Assembly (NCBI GenBank): GCA_902506225.1
Contig: LR733345.1
Span: 2,046,001-2,110,000 of the forward strand
DNA: 64,000 nucleotides
Reading direction: 5' to 3'
From: Faucicola sp902506225
GTDB taxonomy: Bacteria > Pseudomonadota > Gammaproteobacteria > Pseudomonadales > Moraxellaceae
Below are positions 1 through 8,472 of the stretch, piece after piece; the stretch's first letter is position 1; every line of letters begins with the position of its first letter. The notes below the pieces were generated by a model that was not told the origin of the DNA, searched no databases, and worked only from the letters and a program-made list of their open reading frames with translations. A program made the position numbers and the translations under genes.

Positions 1-1
1 T

Positions 2-178
2 TTGACTCAACCTAGCTGGTGGAAATATTTGCTTTTATCAAAGCTGTTTGGGATTTGGCTATTAGCCTTTCTATGGAGAGATAAAATGAATGATAAATAT
101 GTGTATTCAGCGATCATGTCGATGCTATCGATTCTAGCAGGTATTATTATCATGTCAGCGGTTGCAATAATTTATTGA
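2..178 (+). CDS. C-terminal end of a small membrane protein (partial)
   Basis: An open frame enters from the left edge and ends at a TGA at 176-178, giving 58 residues with no start inside the window that must be used. It shows a Trp-rich hydrophobic stretch, a short charged loop (WRDKMNDK) and a second hydrophobic helix at the end (SILAGIIIMSAVAIIY), which is the pattern of two transmembrane segments. I do not recognise a family. It runs toward the convergent phzF gene. A shorter start at the internal ATG (88) is possible but would lose the first helix. Confidence 0.5.
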   Translation: MTQPSWWKYLLLSKLFGIWLLAFLWRDKMNDKYVYSAIMSMLSILAGIIIMSAVAIIY

Positions 179-242
179 ATCTTCTGCAATTGGAGTCTTG
201 AGGCTTCGCTTCGCCCAGCAATTTAAAGCTTAATTCAGTTGG

Positions 243-1103
243 TTATACGTCTGGTAAATAAAACTCACCCTTACCTACCGCGATCACATTGCCACCCACA
301 TAAATAGTTTGTTTCTCATCAACTTTCAGCATTAACCGATTAGGACGCCCTATCTCATCACCTTGAAAAATACGTTTATGGATTGGGTGCTGGTTTTGTG
401 AAATAAAATATGCACCCAGATTGGCACAGGCTGACCCAGTTCCGCTATCTTGCACTATTTGATTATTTTCTATCGAGAAAAACCGTACAAACACATCATC
501 GTTGTCTTGGTACCACAAATATAGCATGGCAAGCTCGTTGTCTTTTTGACAAATAGTTTGCAGTTGCTCTTTATTGATTTTAGCGTCATATAGCTTCTGC
601 TTTGATAGCACGTTTAATAGTAATTGCGAAGTCCCTGTATTCATCCAATAAGCCTGATTGGCGATATCATCTGCCATCAATCCTGTTATTTTTGCCAGCT
701 CTTCATGTGTCGCGACACTGATGCGCTGTTCAAAACCTGTTAAAGACAGTTCGACATGGCTATCATTAACTTGGACCTCTACTGGCTTGGCTATGGTGTT
801 TAACACAAAGTTATTTAATAAATTTTGCAGTTGTTGAATAACAAATGCTGAACCAAGCGTGGGATGACCTGCTAATGGCATTTCATAATTTGGGGTAAAA
901 ATACGTAAATCGGCAACCGCTTGAACGCCATGCTTAGCAGTGGGAGCAAATAAAAATACGGTTTCACTTAGATTAAACTGCTGAGCAATCGCTTGCATCT
1001 GCTGATCAGTTAAGCCATCGGCACTAGGAAATACAGCAAGAGGGTTACCACCAAAGTGATTGTCAGCAAAAACATTAACAATATGATAGGTATAGGTCTG
1101 CAA
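243..1103 (-). CDS. PhzF family isomerase/epimerase
   Basis: This 286-aa protein has the typical length and layout of the PhzF family, which are diaminopimelate-epimerase-like two-lobed enzymes. The N-terminus (VNVFADNHFGGNPLAVF) carries the family's conserved GNPLAV signature, followed by the NLSETVF segment with the conserved catalytic-site Glu, then PLAGHPTLGSAF, and near the C-terminus a DSGTGSACANLGAY motif. No phenazine genes are near, so the substrate is unknown and phenazine synthesis should not be assumed; most chromosomal PhzF homologues are uncharacterised. It is convergent with the partial gene at the left edge. Confidence 0.9.
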   Translation of the reverse strand: MQTYTYHIVNVFADNHFGGNPLAVFPSADGLTDQQMQAIAQQFNLSETVFLFAPTAKHGVQAVADLRIFTPNYEMPLAGHPTLGSAFVIQQLQNLLNNFVLNTIAKPVEVQVNDSHVELSLTGFEQRISVATHEELAKITGLMADDIANQAYWMNTGTSQLLLNVLSKQKLYDAKINKEQLQTICQKDNELAMLYLWYQDNDDVFVRFFSIENNQIVQDSGTGSACANLGAYFISQNQHPIHKRIFQGDEIGRPNRLMLKVDEKQTIYVGGNVIAVGKGEFYLPDV

Positions 1104-1793
1104 AATGAATTTCCTTCGCGATAGGCTAAAAAATTAGTCACTTCAAGGTCAGCACTAATTCAGACCATATAGTAATTTTGGTACATTTGTTCAATTTTAT
1201 GTATTTGTTATTAAAGTGCTTTGTGGGAATTTTCTTGATTATTTGATTTTTTAGCAATCTTGACCAAGCCTTTACAACAAAAAAATAGAATTTTTTGATT
1301 TAACTGGTTTTTTATATCGACAAAATTACTTAGTGTGCTATTTTCTCCGAAATTTTGTGGTGACTCCAAATAAAAAAATCTATCTCTCGCTATCAGCGCT
1401 TCCATAGCGTCTAACGCCAAAGCTATTGCGCTATATTTCATGCGATTAGATATCAATAAACATCAAAATTGTGGAATATTATAAAAGCAACGCTATCCTG
1501 ACCTACCTTTAAAATTTTTAAATGACCTCTGTATTTTAGCTAAAAGAATTAATTTAATCTTAATATCATTTTATAAAAAAAACAAATGTTATTAAAATGT
1601 TTATTTTATGTGTAGGTTATTTAAATTAATAATGTCATATTACTGTATCTCCTAGTATAGTAAAAATTCTGTAATAATTCATTTTCGTTTCATACTAATC
1701 TTTTGAATAAATTAACTTCAAACTATTTTCGAATTGTTAAATTCAAATGATTAACATTTTTTAAAGCTGATAGAGAAATAATAGAGAATCACT
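1104..1793. other. AT-rich intergenic region upstream of the autotransporter
   Basis: These 690 bases separate phzF from the autotransporter and are markedly AT-rich, especially 1480-1790. The only ORF of note is the doubtful 81-aa frame at 1211-1456. The right half probably holds the promoter region of the autotransporter, but I could not fix a convincing -35/-10 pair. I see no RNA gene, long hairpin or direct repeat. Confidence 0.4.
1211..1456 (-). CDS. doubtful small ORF, 81 aa
   Basis: The frame starts MISNRMKYSAIALALDAMEAL and ends KKSNNQENSHKAL. It has a short Ala/Leu-rich start, a Cys-Cys pair (FFCCKG) and a basic tail, and no domain I recognise. The base composition is low in GC and no clear ribosome binding site precedes it. 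It may be a decayed gene end or a chance frame in AT-rich DNA; it is listed so that the gap is described. Confidence 0.2.
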   Translation of the reverse strand: MISNRMKYSAIALALDAMEALIARDRFFYLESPQNFGENSTLSNFVDIKNQLNQKILFFCCKGLVKIAKKSNNQENSHKAL

Positions 1794-4700
1794 ATGAATC
1801 AAGTGTACCGTGTGGTATTTAATAGATCATTGGGCGTATGGCAGTGTGTCGCAGAAACCGCTAAATCACGCGGCAAATCCTCAAGTAAGGCTTTTAAACC
1901 TTTAGTAATAGCGATGTCGCTGGTATCTGGCAGTGCAATGGCGACAAATTATATGACGAGTACCACGATTACTGATAATCCTTATATCGTCACTAATGAT
2001 AATATTGATGGTAGCAATACCATAGTGACTGCCCAAGATATGATTATTGGTAATACTGAACAAGGACAACTAAATGTCACTAATACACATATTTTTGACA
2101 CGTCAAGTTATAATGCGGGGATCTCTCCAAAGCTAAATGTTAACAAAATCTCTTTAGGGCAAAATCAAGGGATAGAAGGCACATTAAATATTCAAGATAC
2201 CCATTCAGCGAACGAAGGTGTTACGGCATTATTAACCAACGTAGCAGGTGATTTATTAGTTGGCGTCAATGGAACAGGCAATCTAAACGTGGCTCGTCGT
2301 AGTGTGCTAAAAGTAGGTGGGAATCTCATTGCCGGCAGCGAAGCGAGCAGTACGGGTAATCAAATAACAATTTCTGAACCAGACAATACAACTTTTTGGA
2401 ATACCCAAGTTTATGTTGGTAATAATGTCATTATTGGTGATAAAGGTAGTGCCAAACTACAAGTTAACTCAGGAATGATTGGCGCAAAAAACCAATTTAT
2501 TCTCGGTAATCAGCAGGGAAGCTATGGTGAATTGTTGCATACTGAACAAAGTGGTAGTTCGGGTGCTAGTACTGCTATTATCGGGAATGAAGGCACAGGA
2601 TTAGCAACGATTTATGATGGTGGTATAAGTGCAGATACGATGATTGTCGGTGCTGGTTCAACCGGCAAGGGTACAATTAACGTGATTGGTGATGGTGCAA
2701 CTGATAAAAGCTTACCATCATTTGGTGCAAAAAAAGTTATTATCGGCGACAAAGGCGAAGGAATCGTTAATATAAAAGGGCTGTATAATGGTGTTGATAG
2801 TTGGTCATATGGATTACATACTGATGAGCTGATCATAGGTAATCAAAAAGGGGCACATGGCACCTTCAACATGGGAGATGGTGTAACTGGGGTAGAGGGT
2901 AATCTTGTCGTGGGTAATGAAGGCTCAGGCACACTTAACGCAAAGGATGCAATTCTAGATGTATATAACATTATCAGAAATGAGAACTCGCAATTATCCG
3001 ATGTGAATTTCGAAAACACTTCTATTCATGCCACCGTAAGTGAACCAAACTTTTTTGCAGGGTTTAATGCGAATACCCCTATTAAGCTTAGCAATAACTT
3101 TTTAATTGATGTGTTCCATGAAGATGATCAAGACAAAACTCAAAATTATGTCACAATTAATCCCAACGCTGTATTAACGGGAAATGTAGGTAAATTACCA
3201 GACAATTTTATTTCAGAAAATAAGCCTCCACTTGGCTTTATCAAAATGGGCAGTGGCACTTTAGAAATGTCTGCCAACAGCATGCAATGGACGGGTGATA
3301 CCATCGTTGGGGAAGGTACCATGAAAATTAATGGTGATTATACGCTCAAAGCAGGTAATCGCCTTGGTATTGTTTTACTTGATGATAATGAAAATAATAC
3401 CTTGGCTGACAGTCCTTACGGTAAATTTATTTTCACCAATAAAGCTGATATTAGTCAAGGTGATTTTTATGTCTATGCTGACAAAGCCATCGAAAATACA
3501 CCCAAAACAACCATCTGGAAAGATGTCATAACTGCCAACAATCTAGTGGGGCAATTTAAATCAATCGAAGATAATAGTCCTTTAGTCGACTTCTATGCGG
3601 ATTATAGCAATCCAAATCACGTTAACCTGCAGTTAACAGCGCCAACGCCAACGCCAACGCCAACGCCAACGCCAACGCCAACGCCAACGCCAACGCCAAA
3701 AGAGACTAGCGCCTTTGTAGACGCTGTCAAGCAAAATAACAACCTTTCGTCAGAAAGTTTGGCAAAAGTTTTAGATAAAGCTATCGATACTAAAATTGCC
3801 ACCGGCAACAGTGTATTAGCAGATAATCTAATTAATAAAACGTTGAATTTTAGTCAGGTTGAACTATCTCAAACAGCGAGTCAGTTGCAGCCTTTATTTA
3901 TGGGCTCAATCAACCGCATAATTACTGACAGCAATAGTTTAGCGCTTGACGCTATTCACGACTCAACTATCAGCCGTGAACGTAATGTTTGGGCAAAAGC
4001 CATTGGCACTCAATCTACAAAAGATCATAAGGGTAGCTTAGTAGGTTATGATAATAAAGATACCGGCGTTATTGTAGGTGGCGATATTGCATTGAATGAC
4101 AAACTGAATTTGGGATTAGCTGTCTCTTATATCAACAGTGACGCTGATACCAATGGACATACGATCAATCATGAGATGAAAGCAGACTCTCTACAAGTTT
4201 TAGGTTATGCTGACTACCAAGCCACACCTGAGACTAAAGCTAATTTCCATGTAGGCGCTGGTCAAAGTGATATTAAAGGTAAACGTCACATTGGAATTGC
4301 AAATGCAACTGCCGAGGCTGATTATAATGCTAATACCTTACAAGCAGGGATAGGATTAAGCCATCGTATTGGTACTGAGCAAAGAAACATTACGCCATTT
4401 GCGCAGTTTAATTATGCTAAGGTCAAATCAGACGCTTATAATGAAACCGGTGCTGGTGCGTTTAACCTTGCAGTTGAAAAGCAAAAGTATAACAGTATGC
4501 GCTCAACGCTTGGGGTAAATCTATCACAGCCTATTGGACAAAGGGTTTCTTTGACAGGGACGCTTGCAGGCGCAATCGAAAATGGCGATCCACGCACAGA
4601 TATCACAGCAAGTTTTGTTGATACGCCTAATAGTCGTTTCACAACGATGGGGCAAGAAGTAGGACGTGAAGTTGGTATTGCAGGTGTTGGGTTGAGCTAT

Positions 4701-4802
4701 AAACCAACAGCAAACACTAGCATTTCTGCTAACTACTCCGGTGAATGGCGTAAAAATTATGACAACCAAGGGGTGTCATTGGTATTCACAAGTAAGTTCT
4801 AA
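1794..4802 (+). CDS. ESPR-type autotransporter (type Va) with Thr-Pro repeat linker
   Basis: A 1002-aa surface protein. It begins with an extended signal peptide region (MNQVYRVVFNRSLGVWQCVAE), then a hydrophobic core ending in SGSAMA near residue 50. The passenger (about 50-610) is built of repeated IIGNxGxG / VVGNEGSGTLN blocks, like the short repeats found in other type V passengers, and should form a beta-helix. Residues 618-635 are nine Thr-Pro units encoded by nine ACGCCA hexamers. From about residue 735 to the end is an autotransporter beta-barrel starting at NVWAKAIG and ending in the terminal Phe. No adhesin or enzyme domain is recognisable, so adhesion or biofilm function is inference. 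A strong terminator follows directly. Confidence 0.9.
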   Translation: MNQVYRVVFNRSLGVWQCVAETAKSRGKSSSKAFKPLVIAMSLVSGSAMATNYMTSTTITDNPYIVTNDNIDGSNTIVTAQDMIIGNTEQGQLNVTNTHIFDTSSYNAGISPKLNVNKISLGQNQGIEGTLNIQDTHSANEGVTALLTNVAGDLLVGVNGTGNLNVARRSVLKVGGNLIAGSEASSTGNQITISEPDNTTFWNTQVYVGNNVIIGDKGSAKLQVNSGMIGAKNQFILGNQQGSYGELLHTEQSGSSGASTAIIGNEGTGLATIYDGGISADTMIVGAGSTGKGTINVIGDGATDKSLPSFGAKKVIIGDKGEGIVNIKGLYNGVDSWSYGLHTDELIIGNQKGAHGTFNMGDGVTGVEGNLVVGNEGSGTLNAKDAILDVYNIIRNENSQLSDVNFENTSIHATVSEPNFFAGFNANTPIKLSNNFLIDVFHEDDQDKTQNYVTINPNAVLTGNVGKLPDNFISENKPPLGFIKMGSGTLEMSANSMQWTGDTIVGEGTMKINGDYTLKAGNRLGIVLLDDNENNTLADSPYGKFIFTNKADISQGDFYVYADKAIENTPKTTIWKDVITANNLVGQFKSIEDNSPLVDFYADYSNPNHVNLQLTAPTPTPTPTPTPTPTPTPTPKETSAFVDAVKQNNNLSSESLAKVLDKAIDTKIATGNSVLADNLINKTLNFSQVELSQTASQLQPLFMGSINRIITDSNSLALDAIHDSTISRERNVWAKAIGTQSTKDHKGSLVGYDNKDTGVIVGGDIALNDKLNLGLAVSYINSDADTNGHTINHEMKADSLQVLGYADYQATPETKANFHVGAGQSDIKGKRHIGIANATAEADYNANTLQAGIGLSHRIGTEQRNITPFAQFNYAKVKSDAYNETGAGAFNLAVEKQKYNSMRSTLGVNLSQPIGQRVSLTGTLAGAIENGDPRTDITASFVDTPNSRFTTMGQEVGREVGIAGVGLSYKPTANTSISANYSGEWRKNYDNQGVSLVFTSKF
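3645..3698 (+). repeat. nine tandem ACGCCA hexamers coding (Thr-Pro)9
   Basis: Nine perfect copies of a 6-bp unit lie in frame within the autotransporter, between passenger and barrel. Because the unit is a multiple of three, gain or loss by slippage would change linker length by two residues per unit without breaking the frame. Confidence 0.95.
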
Positions 4803-4818
4803 CAATAACAAGTTAATA

Positions 4819-4846
4819 AAAAAACCGACCTAGGTCGGTTTTTTTA
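4819..4846. terminator. bidirectional Rho-independent terminator
   Basis: A perfect stem AAACCGACC/GGTCGGTTT around a TA centre is flanked by an A-run on the left and a T-run on the right. It lies between the convergent autotransporter and 2OG-Fe(II) oxygenase genes and can serve both. Confidence 0.9.
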
Positions 4847-4904
4847 TTGAATGACTAACGTTAAAGTATTTGACCGTTAGCTTAGTCAATTTTTTGCACT
4901 CGTC

Positions 4905-5726
4905 TTAACCATAAGGATACTGGCGCAACCATTTTGTGGCAATGTATTTGGTACCTGTAATAACAGGCACGCTTGAATGCAAAGATAAGGGGTCAGGATT
5001 GTTATTCAATAAAATATTACTAAAATATAATGCCATTCCCTCTTTCAGACGGATCTCGCAGTTAGCACTTGGAAAACGAGTGGCACCCCCGCTTTCTACG
5101 TCTGATAAATAGGTTAAAAAAGTAGCAACGCGCTGTCCACCAATTTCAATGGCTTTTTGTCCACCTGCTTTAGTGGTATCAAAGAAGTCAAAATGAGGTT
5201 TATATTCTCCTCCCGAATGATAACGCAGTATTTGTAAGCCTTCGCCATTGTCAATTGGAAAATTAAGCACCTGAGCAATTCTATTTTCAAGCAAAGAAAT
5301 AATGGCATTTTCTTGACGTTGAAAGACGGCGTTCATGCTTGTGCGTTCTGTGGTTGTAAAGTATTCACCAGTTTGAGCATTGACCACGGTTGCGGTTTGG
5401 AATTTGTCTTCAGCACAGGCGATCAGTTGTTGACACTCTTCATGTGATAAGAAGTTGTCGAATACAACGACCTTAGGAGCTTGAGCAGTAAAGATGATTG
5501 GAATGCGCCTGTTGTCAATATCAATAAAGTTTTTACTAAGGTCAATTTGGGGATGCTTAATGTCAATCTGGTAGTTTTTTAATAAATCACCCACTGCTAT
5601 ATGATAACCATGTTGCTCAAGGGTTTTTGCTAGTGTGGTAATTTCTACACCGTTACTAATATTTGTGTTAAGCCAATCATTCCATTCTTGGGTTAAATGT
5701 GGATTTAGGTAGGAAGTAGTAGTCAT
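4905..5726 (-). CDS. 2OG-Fe(II) oxygenase, prolyl 4-hydroxylase alpha-subunit family
   Basis: A 273-aa protein whose C-terminal two thirds form the P4H-type double-stranded beta-helix. The iron ligands are visible as His178-x-Asp180 (YKPHFDFF) and His250 (LSLHSSVPV), with Lys260 as the likely 2-oxoglutarate carboxylate anchor. The N-terminal about 80 residues are less conserved. Members hydroxylate prolines or other residues using 2-oxoglutarate, O2 and Fe(II). The target is unknown; the convergent neighbour is an autotransporter with a Thr-Pro repeat, which is suggestive but only positional. No signal peptide is seen, so a cytosolic site is likely. Confidence 0.88.
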   Translation of the reverse strand: MTTTSYLNPHLTQEWNDWLNTNISNGVEITTLAKTLEQHGYHIAVGDLLKNYQIDIKHPQIDLSKNFIDIDNRRIPIIFTAQAPKVVVFDNFLSHEECQQLIACAEDKFQTATVVNAQTGEYFTTTERTSMNAVFQRQENAIISLLENRIAQVLNFPIDNGEGLQILRYHSGGEYKPHFDFFDTTKAGGQKAIEIGGQRVATFLTYLSDVESGGATRFPSANCEIRLKEGMALYFSNILLNNNPDPLSLHSSVPVITGTKYIATKWLRQYPYG

Positions 5727-5933
5727 AGAGAACCTAAGAGTTAATATTTTGTTTATAGCAATTAATTAAATAGAGAACTGCGGATATTATAAACTAAAGT
5801 TCAAATTTCGTTTATGACTCTTAGTGTTAAACTTCGCCCATCTTTGGTTATGTTAAATAGCATATCCAATAACCAATCTGGCTGAAATCAAAAGAAATTG
5901 AATTATGCAAGATAAATAATGATGAATAAAATT

Positions 5934-8468
5934 CTAAATCCCAAACCCTCTAAACGGCTCATGTCTTAGCTCTTTATCTTTTTCCAACTTTTTAGCGGTC
6001 AGCGTTAATTGGGCATACCCCGACAAATCATACGGATGGCTGCTGACATAAGATTCTGCCTGCCGCTGGTTCATCTTGTGTTGCTTACCATCAGAGTCCA
6101 TCGAATACAACGTCCCTTCCTTGGCATACCCCACCACCTGCTGTTTTAACCTGTCAAATAACTTCTTGAACAACTCGATCACGGCTTTAACAACGGCTGA
6201 AACTGTGCCAACGACTGTGCCAAAGTCGTTTGATGCTGTTTTAAATTGCTGAGCGTCGTGGTCATATCCTGTTTTAAGCAGGTGAGCTCGTCGATTAAAT
6301 TTTCTAAGTCTTGCTGTTCGCTGCTCTGCTGTTTCAGTGAGTCCTGCAATGTCTTCACCGATGCCTGTAAGCTGTTGATTGACTTTTCGATGTCGCTGTC
6401 GCCGTCGGGTTGTATGCTCTGCAATTTGCTCAAGGCTTGCTGTATCTTCTCCTGCAATTTTTGAAATTCTTCTCGTCCTTTTTTCAGTGTTGCTATCTCG
6501 GATTTCTGTAGCTTGTCTAATTCGTCCAAGTATTGGGTGATCTGCTGGTTGTGCGTCTCGGTCTTTTGGTTCACTTGCTCGCTTAGGTGGGTTGATAGCT
6601 GCTGATACAAGTTGGGCAACATTAATTCCAGATGTTTTTGAACCATCTCGTCGATTGTCTGCGGCTGCTGCGCTTGGAGTTGATTGAGCATCTGGCTCAC
6701 TTGGCTGTGCAAATCGCTCGACAGCTCGTTTAAGCGCTCGGTAATGAGCTGCTGTGTGGTAATGGGTTGCATGGTTATTTGTCTCTAATTGGGACGGTAA
6801 TACGGGTTTTGGTTGATATAAAGCGTCGGATAGCCAAAGCCATTTTTTTGGCATACGGCGCTGTTGGGATATTTGGGGGTGATGTTGATACCACCGCCAT
6901 AACCCGGCCGGATATCGGTAAGGGCTTGGGCTTGGTATTGAATCGGGGTACGATTGATTTGTTGATTGAGTAAGCTTAGCTCTTTTTGACTTTGGTCGAC
7001 TAAGAGCTTGGTTTCCTGCCAATCCTGGTACTGGCGGTGATTGATCAGTGCTAATATCCCTATCATCAGTAGCAGTCCCCCCAATAGGCTGCCCATGACG
7101 ATCCCTAGGCTCAGTTTGTTGCGTGCTAGTTGCCCAATCAGCACCCTGCTCTGTTGTTGGCTGTACTCGATCATCTCGATATCCGCTTGGTGACGCTCGT
7201 CCATCTGCTGACGCAGGGTTTGCTGTTGGCGTTGGTGATGCTGTAGGGTGGTTTGTGTCTCGTGGGTTATGGCTTGGCGTAATTGACTGCCCTGCTCTGT
7301 CAAGTGGGTTTGGGTACGCTGATAATCGTCGCGGGTCTGCTGCTTGAGCTGATCCATTTGCGTCGACACCCCAAGCAAGGTTTGTTTGGCGCTCTCCAAG
7401 GTCTGACAGGTTTGATTGAGCCAGCTTTGATGCTGCTTTAGATGGCTGTCGCTTAAGTTTTGACTGCTGTCTTGATAACGCTCGAGCAGCGCGCAAATTT
7501 TCGTCATACCGCTGATAATGTCGTTCTCGACGTTTTTCAAGCTCGCTTGAAAAAGTTGCTGCTGCTTTTCTAAGCTGTTCTGCTCGGTCATCTGCTGAGA
7601 TTTGATTTGCTGCTGGGTCTGCGCTTTTGCGTTCTGCAATATATCGAATAACGGATTCGGTGGCGTCTCGCTCATAAATCACACCTTTTAGTTTAATATT
7701 TTTTTTAGTGGGATCAGGGTTTTTAATACTGATACTGTCTTTACCTTTACGTGAGATTTCAAAACCGTATTCTGTCAGCATATCGGCAATATCATCTTGA
7801 CCCTTGAATGGCTTGCCCTGCTGTCGTCGCAGCTCGGATTGGGTTAACACCAAATCGGTAAGCGCATTTTTGATATCTTGCGCTTCCGTAAAGCGTTTTA
7901 ATTTATCGATGATTGACTGCTTATCTGACGTTGCCCAATCTTTAACAATGTTTGGGGCCATACTGGGGGTTACATCTCGACGGTTATTTAAATCCGCAGG
8001 ATTAACAAAGCCGTACCGATCATTGGTCAAATCTTTCCAACTATTGACCAATGCTAAATCCCGATAATGATAATACACCTGTAAATGATTGCCCGAGATC
8101 AGCTCAACATTGGGAAAGACAAAGTTAAGCTCGACCCGACCTTTATCGGTATGCTCCACCCAGTACGACGTATATTGATGGGGTTGTAAGCCAACAAACA
8201 TCATGGCTTCGAAATCTTCGATAATCTCAAATTTTTGGGCGTCAGTTAACACATCTTTTTCATGAAAGCTTAAACAGCCACTGCTATAAACTTTGGCAAA
8301 CGGCAAGCCATTAATCATCTCAGTGACCTCATCCGGATCGCCCAATAGCAAACGTGCTTTTTCACGCGGTTGATCGTCACTCCCTAATAAATAATGTTTA
8401 ACAGCCGACCCACCTAAGGTGCGTCTGTCATCATCCGTACCGCCTCGTTTAAAAAATTTGGTTAGCAT
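5934..8468 (-). CDS. mobA: ColE1-type (HEN family) relaxase, MbeA/MobA-like
   Basis: This 844-aa protein should nick oriT and lead the transferred strand of a mobilisable plasmid. The N-terminal relaxase domain (about 1-300) has a candidate catalytic Tyr26 (KHYLLG) and the motif EHTDKGRVELNFVFP with His106, Glu113 and Asn115; this H-x6-E-x-N spacing is the HEN signature of the ColE1 MbeA subfamily, which lacks the usual three histidines. Residues 310-600 are low-complexity, rich in Pro, Ser, Arg and Gln, and exactly this part overlaps two other genes read in another frame. The C-terminus contains a helical region (VVKAVIELFKKLFDRLKQQ). It follows mobC by 4 bp. Confidence 0.9.
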   Translation of the reverse strand: MLTKFFKRGGTDDDRRTLGGSAVKHYLLGSDDQPREKARLLLGDPDEVTEMINGLPFAKVYSSGCLSFHEKDVLTDAQKFEIIEDFEAMMFVGLQPHQYTSYWVEHTDKGRVELNFVFPNVELISGNHLQVYYHYRDLALVNSWKDLTNDRYGFVNPADLNNRRDVTPSMAPNIVKDWATSDKQSIIDKLKRFTEAQDIKNALTDLVLTQSELRRQQGKPFKGQDDIADMLTEYGFEISRKGKDSISIKNPDPTKKNIKLKGVIYERDATESVIRYIAERKSADPAANQISADDRAEQLRKAAATFSSELEKRRERHYQRYDENLRAARALSRQQSKLKRQPSKAASKLAQSNLSDLGERQTNLAWGVDANGSAQAADPRRLSAYPNPLDRAGQSITPSHNPRDTNHPTASPTPTANPASADGRASPSGYRDDRVQPTTEQGADWATSTQQTEPRDRHGQPIGGTATDDRDISTDQSPPVPGLAGNQALSRPKSKRAKLTQSTNQSYPDSIPSPSPYRYPAGLWRWYQHHPQISQQRRMPKKWLWLSDALYQPKPVLPSQLETNNHATHYHTAAHYRALKRAVERFAQPSEPDAQSTPSAAAADNRRDGSKTSGINVAQLVSAAINPPKRASEPKDRDAQPADHPILGRIRQATEIRDSNTEKRTRRISKIAGEDTASLEQIAEHTTRRRQRHRKVNQQLTGIGEDIAGLTETAEQRTARLRKFNRRAHLLKTGYDHDAQQFKTASNDFGTVVGTVSAVVKAVIELFKKLFDRLKQQVVGYAKEGTLYSMDSDGKQHKMNQRQAESYVSSHPYDLSGYAQLTLTAKKLEKDKELRHEPFRGFGI
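6179..6772 (-). CDS. MbeD-like coiled-coil mobilisation accessory protein, nested in relaxase gene
   Basis: A 197-aa Gln/Leu-rich, almost entirely coiled-coil protein (for example QQLITERLNELSSDLHSQV and NLIDELTCLKQDMTTTL). It lies completely inside the relaxase gene in the other forward frame, starting 12 bp after the stop of the upstream nested gene. ColE1 has the same design, with mbeB and mbeD overlapping mbeA; this one occupies the mbeD position. In ColE1 MbeD has been linked to entry exclusion or mobilisation help; the role here is by analogy. The long heptad pattern without stops supports real coding over chance. Confidence 0.75.
   Translation of the reverse strand: MQPITTQQLITERLNELSSDLHSQVSQMLNQLQAQQPQTIDEMVQKHLELMLPNLYQQLSTHLSEQVNQKTETHNQQITQYLDELDKLQKSEIATLKKGREEFQKLQEKIQQALSKLQSIQPDGDSDIEKSINSLQASVKTLQDSLKQQSSEQQDLENLIDELTCLKQDMTTTLSNLKQHQTTLAQSLAQFQPLLKP
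6785..7675 (-). CDS. MbeB-like membrane-anchored mobilisation protein, nested in relaxase gene
   Basis: A 296-aa protein encoded wholly within the relaxase gene, one frame over. Residues about 1-180 are Gln-rich coiled coil; a strong transmembrane helix follows (LGIVMGSLLGGLLLMIGILAL), then a shorter extracytoplasmic or cytoplasmic tail. The opening MSETPPNPLFDILQNAKAQ resembles the start of MobB/MbeB proteins, which stabilise the relaxosome and help it contact the transfer machinery at the membrane. Position and topology match mbeB of ColE1-type modules. Confidence 0.8.
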   Translation of the reverse strand: MSETPPNPLFDILQNAKAQTQQQIKSQQMTEQNSLEKQQQLFQASLKNVENDIISGMTKICALLERYQDSSQNLSDSHLKQHQSWLNQTCQTLESAKQTLLGVSTQMDQLKQQTRDDYQRTQTHLTEQGSQLRQAITHETQTTLQHHQRQQQTLRQQMDERHQADIEMIEYSQQQSRVLIGQLARNKLSLGIVMGSLLGGLLLMIGILALINHRQYQDWQETKLLVDQSQKELSLLNQQINRTPIQYQAQALTDIRPGYGGGINITPKYPNSAVCQKNGFGYPTLYINQNPYYRPN

Positions 8469-8472
8469 ACGA

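Noticed and set aside
243..1103. Phenazine biosynthesis
   Set aside because: Only a PhzF-family protein is present; no other phz genes are in the window and most PhzF homologues have unrelated roles.
3617..3808. 63-aa Gly-Val-repeat ORF on the minus strand
   Set aside because: It is the antisense reading of the (Thr-Pro)9 hexamer repeat inside the autotransporter.
7123..7347. Plus-strand ORF within the mob region
   Set aside because: Antisense to the relaxase and to the nested mbeB-like gene; no start signal or domain. The two nested minus-strand genes already account for the extra open frame.
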